Below are positions 4,500 through 10,268 of a stretch of DNA of 10,907 nt, piece by piece. The position numbers and the translations under genes were made by a program. The DNA is from Microcaldota archaeon. Lineage in GTDB: Archaea; Iainarchaeota; Iainarchaeia; JAADDC01. The notes beneath the pieces were generated by a model. It was not told where the DNA came from. It saw only the letters and a program-made list of their open reading frames with translations, and ran no database searches. Positions within the stretch are counted from its first letter, which is position 1. Each line of letters starts with the position of its first letter. The stretch spans positions 1-10,907 of the forward strand of contig JALUER010000054.1 in assembly GCA_027043825.1 (NCBI GenBank), read 5' to 3'.

Positions 4500-5493
4500 G
4501 ATCTACCGCCACGAACCAGTACTCCCTCGTCTCCTCGGCCCGGCGGAGCGACCTGACGAGGGGAGAGGCCTGCAATAGCGTTCTACCATCCTCCAAGTAG
4601 ACATCCGGCCGCGAGTAGTAGAGGGGGCGCCTACTGAGAATAACGGCTTCCTCTCCGTGGCGGGAGACGTACCTCTCGTAGACCTCCCGGGCCTCTTCCT
4701 CCTCTCCCCTAAAGACCACCTTGAAGAGCTTCCTCTCCTCGATCCTCCTCCACCACTCACTTCCCACCTCCCTAAGGGCACAGATCATCTGGTAGTCGTC
4801 CATGACAACAAGCTCGGAGGGAGAGTAGTGATCAAGGAGTTCTCCTACGGCCCTAAAAAACATGGCGTCGAGGACAAGAACGGTCTTGTGAAAGTACACA
4901 GCGTCGGATAGGATGAAACGGGCCACGTAGAGATGCTCCGCATTGGAGAGGGCCTTCTCGGATATGTAGAGCTTACCCCCTTCCACCCACATATTCCTCA
5001 CGAGCCTGTCCCACTGGAGAAAGCCGATACGAATGCCTGTGAAGTAGGAGTCCCGTATAAGGTAGTCTATACGGTCCGTGCCGACACCACCGTGGACGAT
5101 CAGATTCTCCCTCTTTCCGAAGACCTCTCTGTGGGAGAAAACCGTATCCGCGAGTATCTCTCTGGCCACCTTCTTCCCTCTTTCCTCGTGATCAAAGTTG
5201 TGACCGTAGAGCGCCAGGGAGTACTCGAGGATGTGGGAGAACGCCCCGTGGCCCACGTCGTGCAGGAGAGCATAGACCTTGACCGTGTCGTCCACCTCGG
5301 CACGAGACGTCACGTGGTAGACTCCCAGGGAGTGCTCGAACCGGCTGTGGTTGGCAGAGGGATAGACGAGGGATGCCAAGGCCAGCTGACGGATCCTCCG
5401 CAACCTCTGGAAGAGGGGATGATCCACGATGGGCAGTAATTCCTCCGGGAGAGATATGTCCCCATGGATGGCGTCCCGGATGTACTTCGGCAC
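4480..5493 (-). CDS. HD-domain phosphohydrolase, dNTP triphosphohydrolase-like (SAMHD1/COG1078 type)
   Basis: A 337-residue protein starting at GTG 5493. The N-terminal MPKYIRDAIHGDISLPEE and DHPLFQRLRRIRQL are typical of this HD family, in which the segment precedes the active site. The HD motif is complete: His54 in FEHSLGV, His78-Asp79 in LLHDVGHGAFSH, and Asp140 in TDRIDYLIRDS, matching the four metal ligands of SAMHD1. His102 in DHEERG is the likely catalytic histidine. Members hydrolyse dNTPs to deoxynucleoside and triphosphate, though the archaeal substrate is untested here. The C-terminal third (about 225-337) is less conserved. A TATA-like TTAACAAC lies at -31 to -24, so the GTG is probably leaderless. 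The gene ends tail to tail with the DUF505-like gene, overlapping by 20 bp. Confidence 0.9.
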   Translation of the reverse strand: MPKYIRDAIHGDISLPEELLPIVDHPLFQRLRRIRQLALASLVYPSANHSRFEHSLGVYHVTSRAEVDDTVKVYALLHDVGHGAFSHILEYSLALYGHNFDHEERGKKVAREILADTVFSHREVFGKRENLIVHGGVGTDRIDYLIRDSYFTGIRIGFLQWDRLVRNMWVEGGKLYISEKALSNAEHLYVARFILSDAVYFHKTVLVLDAMFFRAVGELLDHYSPSELVVMDDYQMICALREVGSEWWRRIEERKLFKVVFRGEEEEAREVYERYVSRHGEEAVILSRRPLYYSRPDVYLEDGRTLLQASPLVRSLRRAEETREYWFVAVDPMILRP

Positions 5494-5494
5494 G

Positions 5495-5500
5495 TTTAAA
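5495..5500 (+). promoter_or_regulatory. Possible TATA-like box for the tRNA-Leu transcript
   Basis: TTTAAA is the only clear + strand AT-rich box between the HD gene and tRNA-Leu. From here transcription would begin near 5523, about 240 nt before the tRNA, giving a leader with both 75-bp repeat copies. The assignment is inference. Confidence 0.35.
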
Positions 5501-5516
5501 TCCTTTGGCCAGAAAA

Positions 5517-5524
5517 GTTGTTAA
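5517..5524 (-). promoter_or_regulatory. TATA-like box of the HD-domain gene
   Basis: On the minus strand TTAACAAC lies 24-31 nt before the GTG at 5493 and is preceded by GCGCCC. This supports a leaderless GTG start. Confidence 0.55.
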
Positions 5525-5553
5525 GGGCGCGGGAACGCTTTCCTGAAAGGGGT

Positions 5554-5628
5554 CCTGGAGGGTGCTCGAACGAAGTGACGAGCACCCTACACTCGTCCCA
5601 CCGGAGAATCCGGTGCGGGGGTGCCCGA
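5554..5628 (+). repeat. 75-bp direct repeat, copy 1
   Basis: Identical to 5702-5776 except for one base (C5579 versus T5727), 148 bp apart. It contains hairpin I (5559-5568/5579-5588, 10 bp), a linker with TCGTCCC, hairpin II with AGAAT loop (5599-5615) and the first 14 nt of tRNA-Leu. The single difference turns a G-C pair of the stem into a G-U pair, so the hairpin can still form in RNA. Confidence 0.95.
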
Positions 5629-5694
5629 CCTGCCAACCGGGGCTTCGCCCCTGGAACCCCAGGACGGGTGGGGTCTGACGACCCCACGCATCGC
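5615..5694 (+). pseudogene. Decayed tRNA-Leu copy
   Basis: The first 14 nt equal the 5' end of tRNA-Leu, and similarity continues through the D arm (11 of the next 15 positions). A T-arm-like hairpin GTGGGGTC/GACCCCAC lies at 5668-5687, where a T arm would be expected. The anticodon stem is replaced by GGGGC-TTC-GCCCC (5639-5651), and 5688-5694 no longer pairs with the acceptor 5' strand. It therefore cannot be a working tRNA. The 5' match is certain; the 3' part being tRNA-derived is inference. Confidence 0.55.
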
Positions 5695-5701
5695 GAAACC
5701 A

Positions 5702-5776
5702 CCTGGAGGGTGCTCGAACGAAGTGATGAGCACCCTACACTCGTCCCACCGGAGAATCCGGTGCGGGGGTGCCCGA
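5702..5776 (+). repeat. 75-bp direct repeat, copy 2
   Basis: Second copy of 5554-5628, running into the intact tRNA-Leu. Hairpin I is 5707-5716/5727-5736 and hairpin II is 5747-5763 (CACCGG, loop AGAAT, CCGGTG). The last base of hairpin II is G1 of the tRNA, so in the precursor RNA this hairpin abuts the RNase P cleavage point. Confidence 0.95.
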
Positions 5777-5845
5777 GCGGCCAAAGGGGCCGGACTCAAG
5801 ATCCGGTGGCTCAGGCCTTCGTGGGTTCGAATCCCACCCCCCGCA
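5763..5845 (+). tRNA. tRNA-Leu(CAA)
   Basis: Class II tRNA. Acceptor GCGGGGG (5763-5769) pairs with 5838-5844 and the discriminator is A5845, as expected for Leu. The anticodon stem CCGGA/TCCGG (5790-5794/5802-5806) has loop CTCAAGA with anticodon CAA at 5797-5799, reading UUG. The variable arm is 5807-5820 with a short GGC/GCC stem, and T arm 5821-5837 has loop TTCGAAT. CCA is not encoded. There is no TATA-like box at the usual distance; the upstream bases belong to the 75-bp repeat. Confidence 0.96.
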
Positions 5846-5921
5846 CTTACTTCAACCGCAGGCCTGGCGGATGATGAGCCGGGATTACCCTGAGGAATGA
5901 TGAGAGCCCCTACCTGACGCC

Positions 5922-5927
5922 TTTAAG
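5922..5927 (+). promoter_or_regulatory. TATA-like box of the aminopeptidase gene
   Basis: TTTAAG lies 22-27 nt before the ATG at 5949 and supports that start and a leaderless mRNA. I see nothing else in the short stretch between tRNA-Leu and this box. Confidence 0.6.
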
Positions 5928-5948
5928 GAGCGCCCCTCATATTCTTTC

Positions 5949-6929
5949 ATGGACTGGAAGAGGGGTGTGGAGACCGCCCTCCTGGACTGCCTGGAGATAT
6001 CCGGGAAGGATCGGGTTCTAATTGTCTCGGACAGGGCAAACGAGGAGATAGGCAGGGCCTTCCTGGAGAAGGCCAGAGAGGTGTCCGACGCTTACCTCGT
6101 CCTCCTGGAAGACTACGGGGAGAGGCCTATTACCTCCTACCCTTGGCCTCTGGACGAGTACATCAAGTTCATCCGCCCCACAGTATCTATATACGCCGCG
6201 ACGGTTCAGCCCGGGGAATTACCACTCCGGAAGGGGATGGTGGAGAGGGTCACCTCTCTGGGTGCGAGGCATGCCCACATGCCTGGCGTGAACAAGGAGA
6301 TACTTGCTACAGGGCTCAGGGAATGCTCCAACGTGGAAGAAGTGACGAAGAGGGTTCACGGTATCCTCTCCAGGACAAGGGAAGTGGAGGTCCGCACGGA
6401 GAAGGGAACGGAGCTCTACGTGGAAGTAGGAAGGTACAGGTGGGTGCCGGACACGGGAAAGATTGCCCCGGGGAGCTGGGGGAACCTACCAGGCGGCGAG
6501 GTGTTCACCACACCGGAGAGGGTGGAAGGGATAGCAGTAGCAGACGGGAGCCTTGGAGACTACTTCAAGAAATACGGGAAGCTAAAACATCCCCTCGTGC
6601 TGACCATAGAGAAGGGTGAGCTCGTCGACGTCCGAAGCGAGGACAGCTCCCTGGCAAAGGAGTTCTGGAACTACCTTTCCTCTCACGAGAACGGGCTCAA
6701 GGTGGGAGAGTTCGCCGTGGGCACCAACGTCAACATAGAGGAGGTCATCGGAAACCTGCTCCAGGACGAGAAGATACCTGGCGTCCACGTGGCCTTCGGG
6801 GACCCCCTCGGAGAAAAGACGGGGGCGGACTGGGATAGTGACGTCCACGTGGATGCGATAATGACTAAAACCGACGTGAAGGTGGATGGAAGATGGCTCA
6901 TGAGAAGGGGGACCTTCGTTTTCGAATAA
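5949..6929 (+). CDS. M29-type (thermophilic) metallo-aminopeptidase
   Basis: A 326-residue protein, somewhat shorter than the about 370-410 residues of bacterial AmpS/AmpT but in the range of archaeal COG2309 members. Metal-site blocks of peptidase family M29 are present in order: Glu184 in NLPGGEVFTTP, Glu254 in VGEFAVGTN, His280 in GVHVAFGDP, and His300 and Asp302 in DVHVDAIMTK. These match the two-metal site of the family, which removes N-terminal residues from peptides in the cytoplasm. The N-terminal 150 residues form the usual less conserved domain (DRVLIVSDRANEEIG, RHAHMPGVN). There is no signal peptide. The next gene, a small winged-helix protein, starts within its 3' end, so the two are probably one operon. 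Substrate preference cannot be read from sequence. Confidence 0.9.
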   Translation: MDWKRGVETALLDCLEISGKDRVLIVSDRANEEIGRAFLEKAREVSDAYLVLLEDYGERPITSYPWPLDEYIKFIRPTVSIYAATVQPGELPLRKGMVERVTSLGARHAHMPGVNKEILATGLRECSNVEEVTKRVHGILSRTREVEVRTEKGTELYVEVGRYRWVPDTGKIAPGSWGNLPGGEVFTTPERVEGIAVADGSLGDYFKKYGKLKHPLVLTIEKGELVDVRSEDSSLAKEFWNYLSSHENGLKVGEFAVGTNVNIEEVIGNLLQDEKIPGVHVAFGDPLGEKTGADWDSDVHVDAIMTKTDVKVDGRWLMRRGTFVFE

Positions 6930-7225
6930 GGAAGGACGTGGAGGCGTTCCTGAAGAGCCTGGGCAGCACCACGTCGGAGATTAAGGTATTCATGGCCCTC
7001 TCCTCGGCACGGAAGTACCTGAGCGTGAAGGAGATAGGAGAAAGGGCAGATCTATCTTCCAAGAGCGTTCGCCAGGCCCTGAAGAGGTTGGTGGAGAAGG
7101 GCCTGGTAAAGGAGAAGGAGCAGGGAAACAGGAAGGTCTACAGGGCCAAGTCCGTGAAGGAGCTCGTGGAGATATGGAAGAAGAGGGTAGAGGAAGCGCT
7201 GTCTACTCTTATCAAGCGTCCCTGA
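6893..7225 (+). CDS. Small TrmB-like winged-helix transcription regulator
   Basis: A 110-residue protein. After a charged N-terminus, a winged helix-turn-helix spans about 17-87: helix 1 at 27-37 (SEIKVFMALSS), helix 2 at 45-51, recognition helix at 55-69 (SSKSVRQALKRLVEKG), and wing at 71-86 (LVKEKEQGNRKVYRAKS). The C-terminal helix (88-108) is amphipathic and may dimerise. The pattern resembles the DNA-binding domain of TrmB-family regulators without the sugar-binding domain. The ATG at 6893 overlaps the aminopeptidase gene by 37 bp and has GGTGGAT 5 nt upstream. An alternative GTG at 6938, after the upstream stop, would remove 15 residues without harming the domain. The last 14 bp overlap the end of convergent radA. 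The regulated target is unknown; the linked aminopeptidase or autoregulation is possible. Confidence 0.82.
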   Translation: MAHEKGDLRFRIRKDVEAFLKSLGSTTSEIKVFMALSSARKYLSVKEIGERADLSSKSVRQALKRLVEKGLVKEKEQGNRKVYRAKSVKELVEIWKKRVEEALSTLIKRP

Positions 7226-8162
7226 TGCCCTCTGGTTTTATGGCAAATACTGCTTCGCCCTCTGGTAGGTGAGGAGAGTCAACGAGCCTTGCTATGCGCT
7301 TCTCACCTTTGCCCTTTCGGAGGTACACCCTGTAGGTGGCGGCGTGGGCCAGGACGTGACCACCCACTGGCTCGGTGGGATCGCCGAAGAGGATGTCGGG
7401 CTTTGCCATCACCTGGTTCGTCACCACCACCGCCAAGTTGTAGGCGTCGGCCAGTTTCTGGAGGGTATGGATATGCCTGTTTAGCTTCTGCTGGCGCTCT
7501 GCCAGCTTCCCTCTTCCCACGTACTCTGCCCTGAAGTGGGCGGTGAGGGAGTCCACCACCACGAGCCGGATGTTCTTCTCCTCTATGATCTCCCTTGCCT
7601 TTTCTGCCAGCAGCATCTGGTGATCTGAGTTGTAGGCCCGGGCCACATAGATGTTCTTTAGTGCCTCGTGGGGATCAAGACCTATTGCTTGGGCCATGGC
7701 CATAATCCTCTCGGGCCTGAAGGTGTTTTCGGTGTCGATGTAGAGGGCAGCACCGTCGAGTCCTCCCTTCTCGAGAGGGAGTTGGACGTTCACGGCGAGC
7801 TGGTGACATATCTGGGTCTTCCCGGAGCCAAACTTACCGTAGAACTCCGTTATGGACTGGGTCTCGACGCCGCCGCCCAGGAGGTTGTCCAGGTTCTTGG
7901 ACATGGTGGTAATGTGGCCGACCTCCTTCCTCCTCTCCAGGAGCTCCTCCGCCGTCATCCAGCCCATCTCGAGGGCTTCCCGGGCGGCGTTTATGATCTT
8001 GAGGGCCTGGGTTTCCCCGAGTCCAGCAACTTCTGCTAACTCCATGGGGGACGCCACCGCGATGGACTCCAGGGTGTTGTAACCGGCCGCATAGAGCTTC
8101 TCAGCGGTGGCTGGCCCCACTCCGGGCAGGTCCTCTATCCTCGTTACCTTCTTCTCTCCCAT
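7212..8162 (-). CDS. radA: DNA repair and recombination protein RadA
   Basis: A 316-residue recombinase of normal archaeal length. An N-terminal helix-hairpin-helix domain (about 5-62, LPGVGPATAEKLYAAGY) precedes the ATPase core. Walker A is GKFGSGKT at 109-116 and Walker B LVVVDS at 200-205. The segments GRGKLAERQQKLNRH (216-230) and PTEPVGGHVLAHAAT (262-276) cover the DNA-binding loop regions. RadA forms filaments on single-stranded DNA and performs strand exchange. No intein is present. In the linker that normally carries the FxxA polymerisation motif, this protein has Trp68-Met-Thr-Ala71. It lies 4 bp after rpa and has a strong Shine-Dalgarno sequence overlapping the rpa stop, so both are one operon. 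Its 3' end overlaps the winged-helix gene by 14 bp. Confidence 0.98.
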   Translation of the reverse strand: MGEKKVTRIEDLPGVGPATAEKLYAAGYNTLESIAVASPMELAEVAGLGETQALKIINAAREALEMGWMTAEELLERRKEVGHITTMSKNLDNLLGGGVETQSITEFYGKFGSGKTQICHQLAVNVQLPLEKGGLDGAALYIDTENTFRPERIMAMAQAIGLDPHEALKNIYVARAYNSDHQMLLAEKAREIIEEKNIRLVVVDSLTAHFRAEYVGRGKLAERQQKLNRHIHTLQKLADAYNLAVVVTNQVMAKPDILFGDPTEPVGGHVLAHAATYRVYLRKGKGEKRIARLVDSPHLPEGEAVFAIKPEGIRDA

Positions 8163-8165
8163 GGT

Positions 8166-8172
8166 ATCACCT
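8166..8172 (-). promoter_or_regulatory. Shine-Dalgarno site of radA
   Basis: On the minus strand AGGTGAT, complementary to the typical archaeal 16S rRNA 3' end, lies 3 nt before the radA ATG and contains the rpa stop codon TGA. This indicates coupled translation of rpa and radA. Confidence 0.75.
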
Positions 8173-9483
8173 TCCTTCCTCTTCCTTAAATACCTCTCGG
8201 GACTTGGTTTCCTCCCTTTCCCCTAAACGTTCCTCCACCTTTTGAAGCAGGTCATGGATTTCCCTCGGGAGATCAGGATCACCCAGCTCGTCCACGATTA
8301 TCTCCAGGGCAGAGGTCACTTCATTCTTGACCGCCGTACCCCTTAGGAGGACGTCCCTGCCAAGGAGGGAGAGGGCCTTCTCCTCCGCCCCGGATGGGAA
8401 GGAGCCCCCGTAGAAGCGGAGGGCAGGGGCACCTATAAGGGCCGCCCGGAGGTTGGAGCTCCCATCGTCCACCCGGAGGACCAGGAGGGGAGTGACCCTC
8501 ACGTTGGTGGAGCCGCAGGACGTACAGACCCACCTCTCGCCGTCCCACTCGGCAGGGGATCCGCAGTCCCTACAGACGGCCGAGTAGGGCTTAGAGGACA
8601 GCACCGCCACCACGGTAGCCACGGCCTCTATCCTATCCCCTTCTTCCACCTCGGCGAGGCGCTTCCGGACGTAGGGAAGCCGCCTCACCTCCACGGATCC
8701 TCCCCTTCCCACGTGCACCTCCACTCCGAGTCTTCCCTCCCTCGTATAGCCGCCCCGGATGAGGACCACGTCGCCCCTCCGGAGCTCCACGTCCTTACCC
8801 CAGAGAACCACCCGGACGCTCCCGGTGTCGTCCCTTCCGAGGAAGGCGACGTAGCGGATCTTCTCCCCCCTTGCCTCCACCTCCTTATCGTCGAATACCC
8901 TCTCCACGGTGAGCTCTATGTCCACGTCGTTGAGGTTCGGTGTGAGCTCCTCCACTCTGTACCTCCTCGGCTCCGGTAGGGGCTCCTCCACCTCGGGGTC
9001 TATGAGGAGGCGGCCCATATACCCCAGCCGCAGGCTCAACCTCCCGTTAAACTCCTCCACCTTCCCGTTGATGACCTCCAAGACCGTGCCTTTCTTTATC
9101 TTCCCTGAGGTAACGAGATCCACGTCCCTGTTCCAGAGAACGAGCCTGATTTCACCCGTACCGTCTGAAAGGATAAGAGAAACGTATCTTCCCTTCCGGC
9201 CGTCCCTCTTGAATTCCCGGGGAGGAAGGATCCTCACCACCCTCCCCACCACCGTGACGTCCTTCTCGCCCGCCCTCAGCTCTCCTATCTTCTTCCTGAA
9301 GCCCAGGGACCTGTCTATGTCTACTTCTATACCGTGCTCCTTTGCTATGGTGTATAGAACGCCCAGCTCGGTTAAGAGACCGGCGTACTCCCTCATCTTC
9401 TTCTCAACGAGGCGGTCCAGCTCGGCCCTACTCATGCCCGTCTTTTCGAGGATCTTCTTTCTCAACTCCTCAACGTCAACCAC
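8167..9483 (-). CDS. Replication protein A, single-stranded DNA-binding (three OB folds plus zinc finger)
   Basis: A 438-residue protein starting at GTG 9483. After a helical N-terminus (1-60) come an OB fold at about 72-165 (VTVVGRVVRILPPREF, VSLILSDGTGEIRLVLW), a second at about 185-270 (YVAFLGRDDTGSVRVVLWGKD), and a third region at about 280-400 interrupted by a zinc finger. The finger ligands are Cys304, Cys307, Cys320 and Cys323 (CRDC, then CTSC). The C-terminus (400-438) is charged and probably flexible. RPA coats single-stranded DNA in replication and repair and works with RadA, encoded next in the same operon. A TATA-like ATAAAG lies at -27 to -22 on the minus strand, supporting a leaderless GTG start. 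The divergent truA start is only 25 bp away. Confidence 0.93.
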   Translation of the reverse strand: MVDVEELRKKILEKTGMSRAELDRLVEKKMREYAGLLTELGVLYTIAKEHGIEVDIDRSLGFRKKIGELRAGEKDVTVVGRVVRILPPREFKRDGRKGRYVSLILSDGTGEIRLVLWNRDVDLVTSGKIKKGTVLEVINGKVEEFNGRLSLRLGYMGRLLIDPEVEEPLPEPRRYRVEELTPNLNDVDIELTVERVFDDKEVEARGEKIRYVAFLGRDDTGSVRVVLWGKDVELRRGDVVLIRGGYTREGRLGVEVHVGRGGSVEVRRLPYVRKRLAEVEEGDRIEAVATVVAVLSSKPYSAVCRDCGSPAEWDGERWVCTSCGSTNVRVTPLLVLRVDDGSSNLRAALIGAPALRFYGGSFPSGAEEKALSLLGRDVLLRGTAVKNEVTSALEIIVDELGDPDLPREIHDLLQKVEERLGEREETKSREVFKEEEGR

Positions 9484-9504
9484 GAAAACACTTTGGTGCG
9501 AAGT

Positions 9505-9510
9505 CTTTAT
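9505..9510 (-). promoter_or_regulatory. TATA-like box of the rpa-radA operon
   Basis: On the minus strand ATAAAG lies 22-27 nt before the rpa GTG. It physically overlaps the start codon of divergent truA (9509-9511). Confidence 0.5.
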
Positions 9511-10246
9511 GATGGAGAGGTACCTCTGTCGGGTGGCCTACATCGGCTGGAACTTCAAGGGCACGAACGTCCAGCCAGACCAGAGGACGGTAGAAGGGGA
9601 AATGGAGAAGATTCTCGGTGGAAAGGTGAGGTTCCTGAGCAGGACGGACGCCGGGGTGTCCGCGCTGAACAACCACGCCGTCTGTTTAACGTCCACCGAT
9701 CCCCTCGCCGCCAACGAGATACCAGACGTTTTCGTTTGGGGGAAGATAAGAATAAAGGAACGGCCCAGGGTATTCTGGCGCTGGTACAGGTACTACTATC
9801 CGGAGGAGGTGGAGGTCCCGGAGGAGGTCCTCGGCGCCTTGGTGGGTAGGAAGGACTTCGCTTCATTCTCCCTCCCCGAGAGGGGACAGGACACCGTGAA
9901 GGAGGTCTTCTCCTTCTCCTCTTTCACCATACCAGGCTTCACCGTCTTCGACGTGGTGGGGAGGTCCTTCCTGCGCCAGATGGTAAGGAGGATGGTGATG
10001 GGGGTTGTGCTCCACGTGAAGGGGGAGGTGGACGTCTTCGACCTACTGGAGAAGCCCCGCCCAAAGGCGGTTCCCCCGGCCCCGGCCGAGGGGCTAATAC
10101 TCATGGACATGGGGGTGCAGCCAAGGGTTCCAGCAGAGGAAGACGCGCTGAGGAGGGCAAGGAAACGCTGGGAAGAGCTGTGGAGGGAGCAAAGGATCCG
10201 GTCCCTCGTCCTGAGCAACTGGCGCTTCCTGGGAAGGTCTTTTTAA
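9509..10246 (+). CDS. truA: tRNA pseudouridine synthase A (TruA)
   Basis: A 245-residue protein from the first of two adjacent ATG codons (the second at 9512 gives 244). The catalytic block FLSRTDAGVSALNN has the nucleophilic Asp47. WRWYRYYYP, KDFASFSLPERG, VVGRSFLRQMVRRMV and PPAPAEGLILMDMGV match the other TruA blocks. The enzyme makes pseudouridine at positions 38-40 of tRNA anticodon arms. Archaeal TruA is usually somewhat longer; the stretch between Asp47 and the RYRYY-type block is compressed (IPDVFVWGKIRIKERPRVFW). The open frame continues upstream, but only as antisense of rpa, and family similarity begins at MERYLCRVAYIGWNFKG. No clear TATA box or Shine-Dalgarno sequence precedes the ATG; any promoter must lie across the rpa start. 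rtcB follows in the same direction. Confidence 0.93.
   Translation: MMERYLCRVAYIGWNFKGTNVQPDQRTVEGEMEKILGGKVRFLSRTDAGVSALNNHAVCLTSTDPLAANEIPDVFVWGKIRIKERPRVFWRWYRYYYPEEVEVPEEVLGALVGRKDFASFSLPERGQDTVKEVFSFSSFTIPGFTVFDVVGRSFLRQMVRRMVMGVVLHVKGEVDVFDLLEKPRPKAVPPAPAEGLILMDMGVQPRVPAEEDALRRARKRWEELWREQRIRSLVLSNWRFLGRSF
10241..10246 (+). promoter_or_regulatory. TATA-like box of rtcB
   Basis: TTTTAA lies 23-28 nt before the rtcB ATG at 10269 and includes the truA stop codon (10244-10246). It predicts leaderless rtcB transcription independent of truA. Confidence 0.65.
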
Positions 10247-10268
10247 CGCTCCCTTCCCAACTATTAAC

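Noticed and set aside
4503..5439. Several 70-170 codon frames opposite the HD-domain gene.
   Set aside because: They are shadows caused by high GC content; the HD frame has the complete metal-binding motif and a promoter.
5554..5776. Possible CRISPR array.
   Set aside because: Only two long copies exist, one contains tRNA sequence, and there is no regular spacing, short repeat or cas gene.
5518..5874. Plus-strand open frames of 118 and 90 codons and minus-strand frames across the tRNA-Leu region.
   Set aside because: They run through a 75-bp non-coding repeat and a complete tRNA, and the repeated peptide simply mirrors the DNA repeat.
8909..9508. Upstream extension of the truA frame giving a 445-codon frame.
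   Set aside because: The first 200 codons are antisense to rpa and of low complexity (Ser/Pro/Leu-rich). TruA similarity starts at the ATG pair at 9509/9512.
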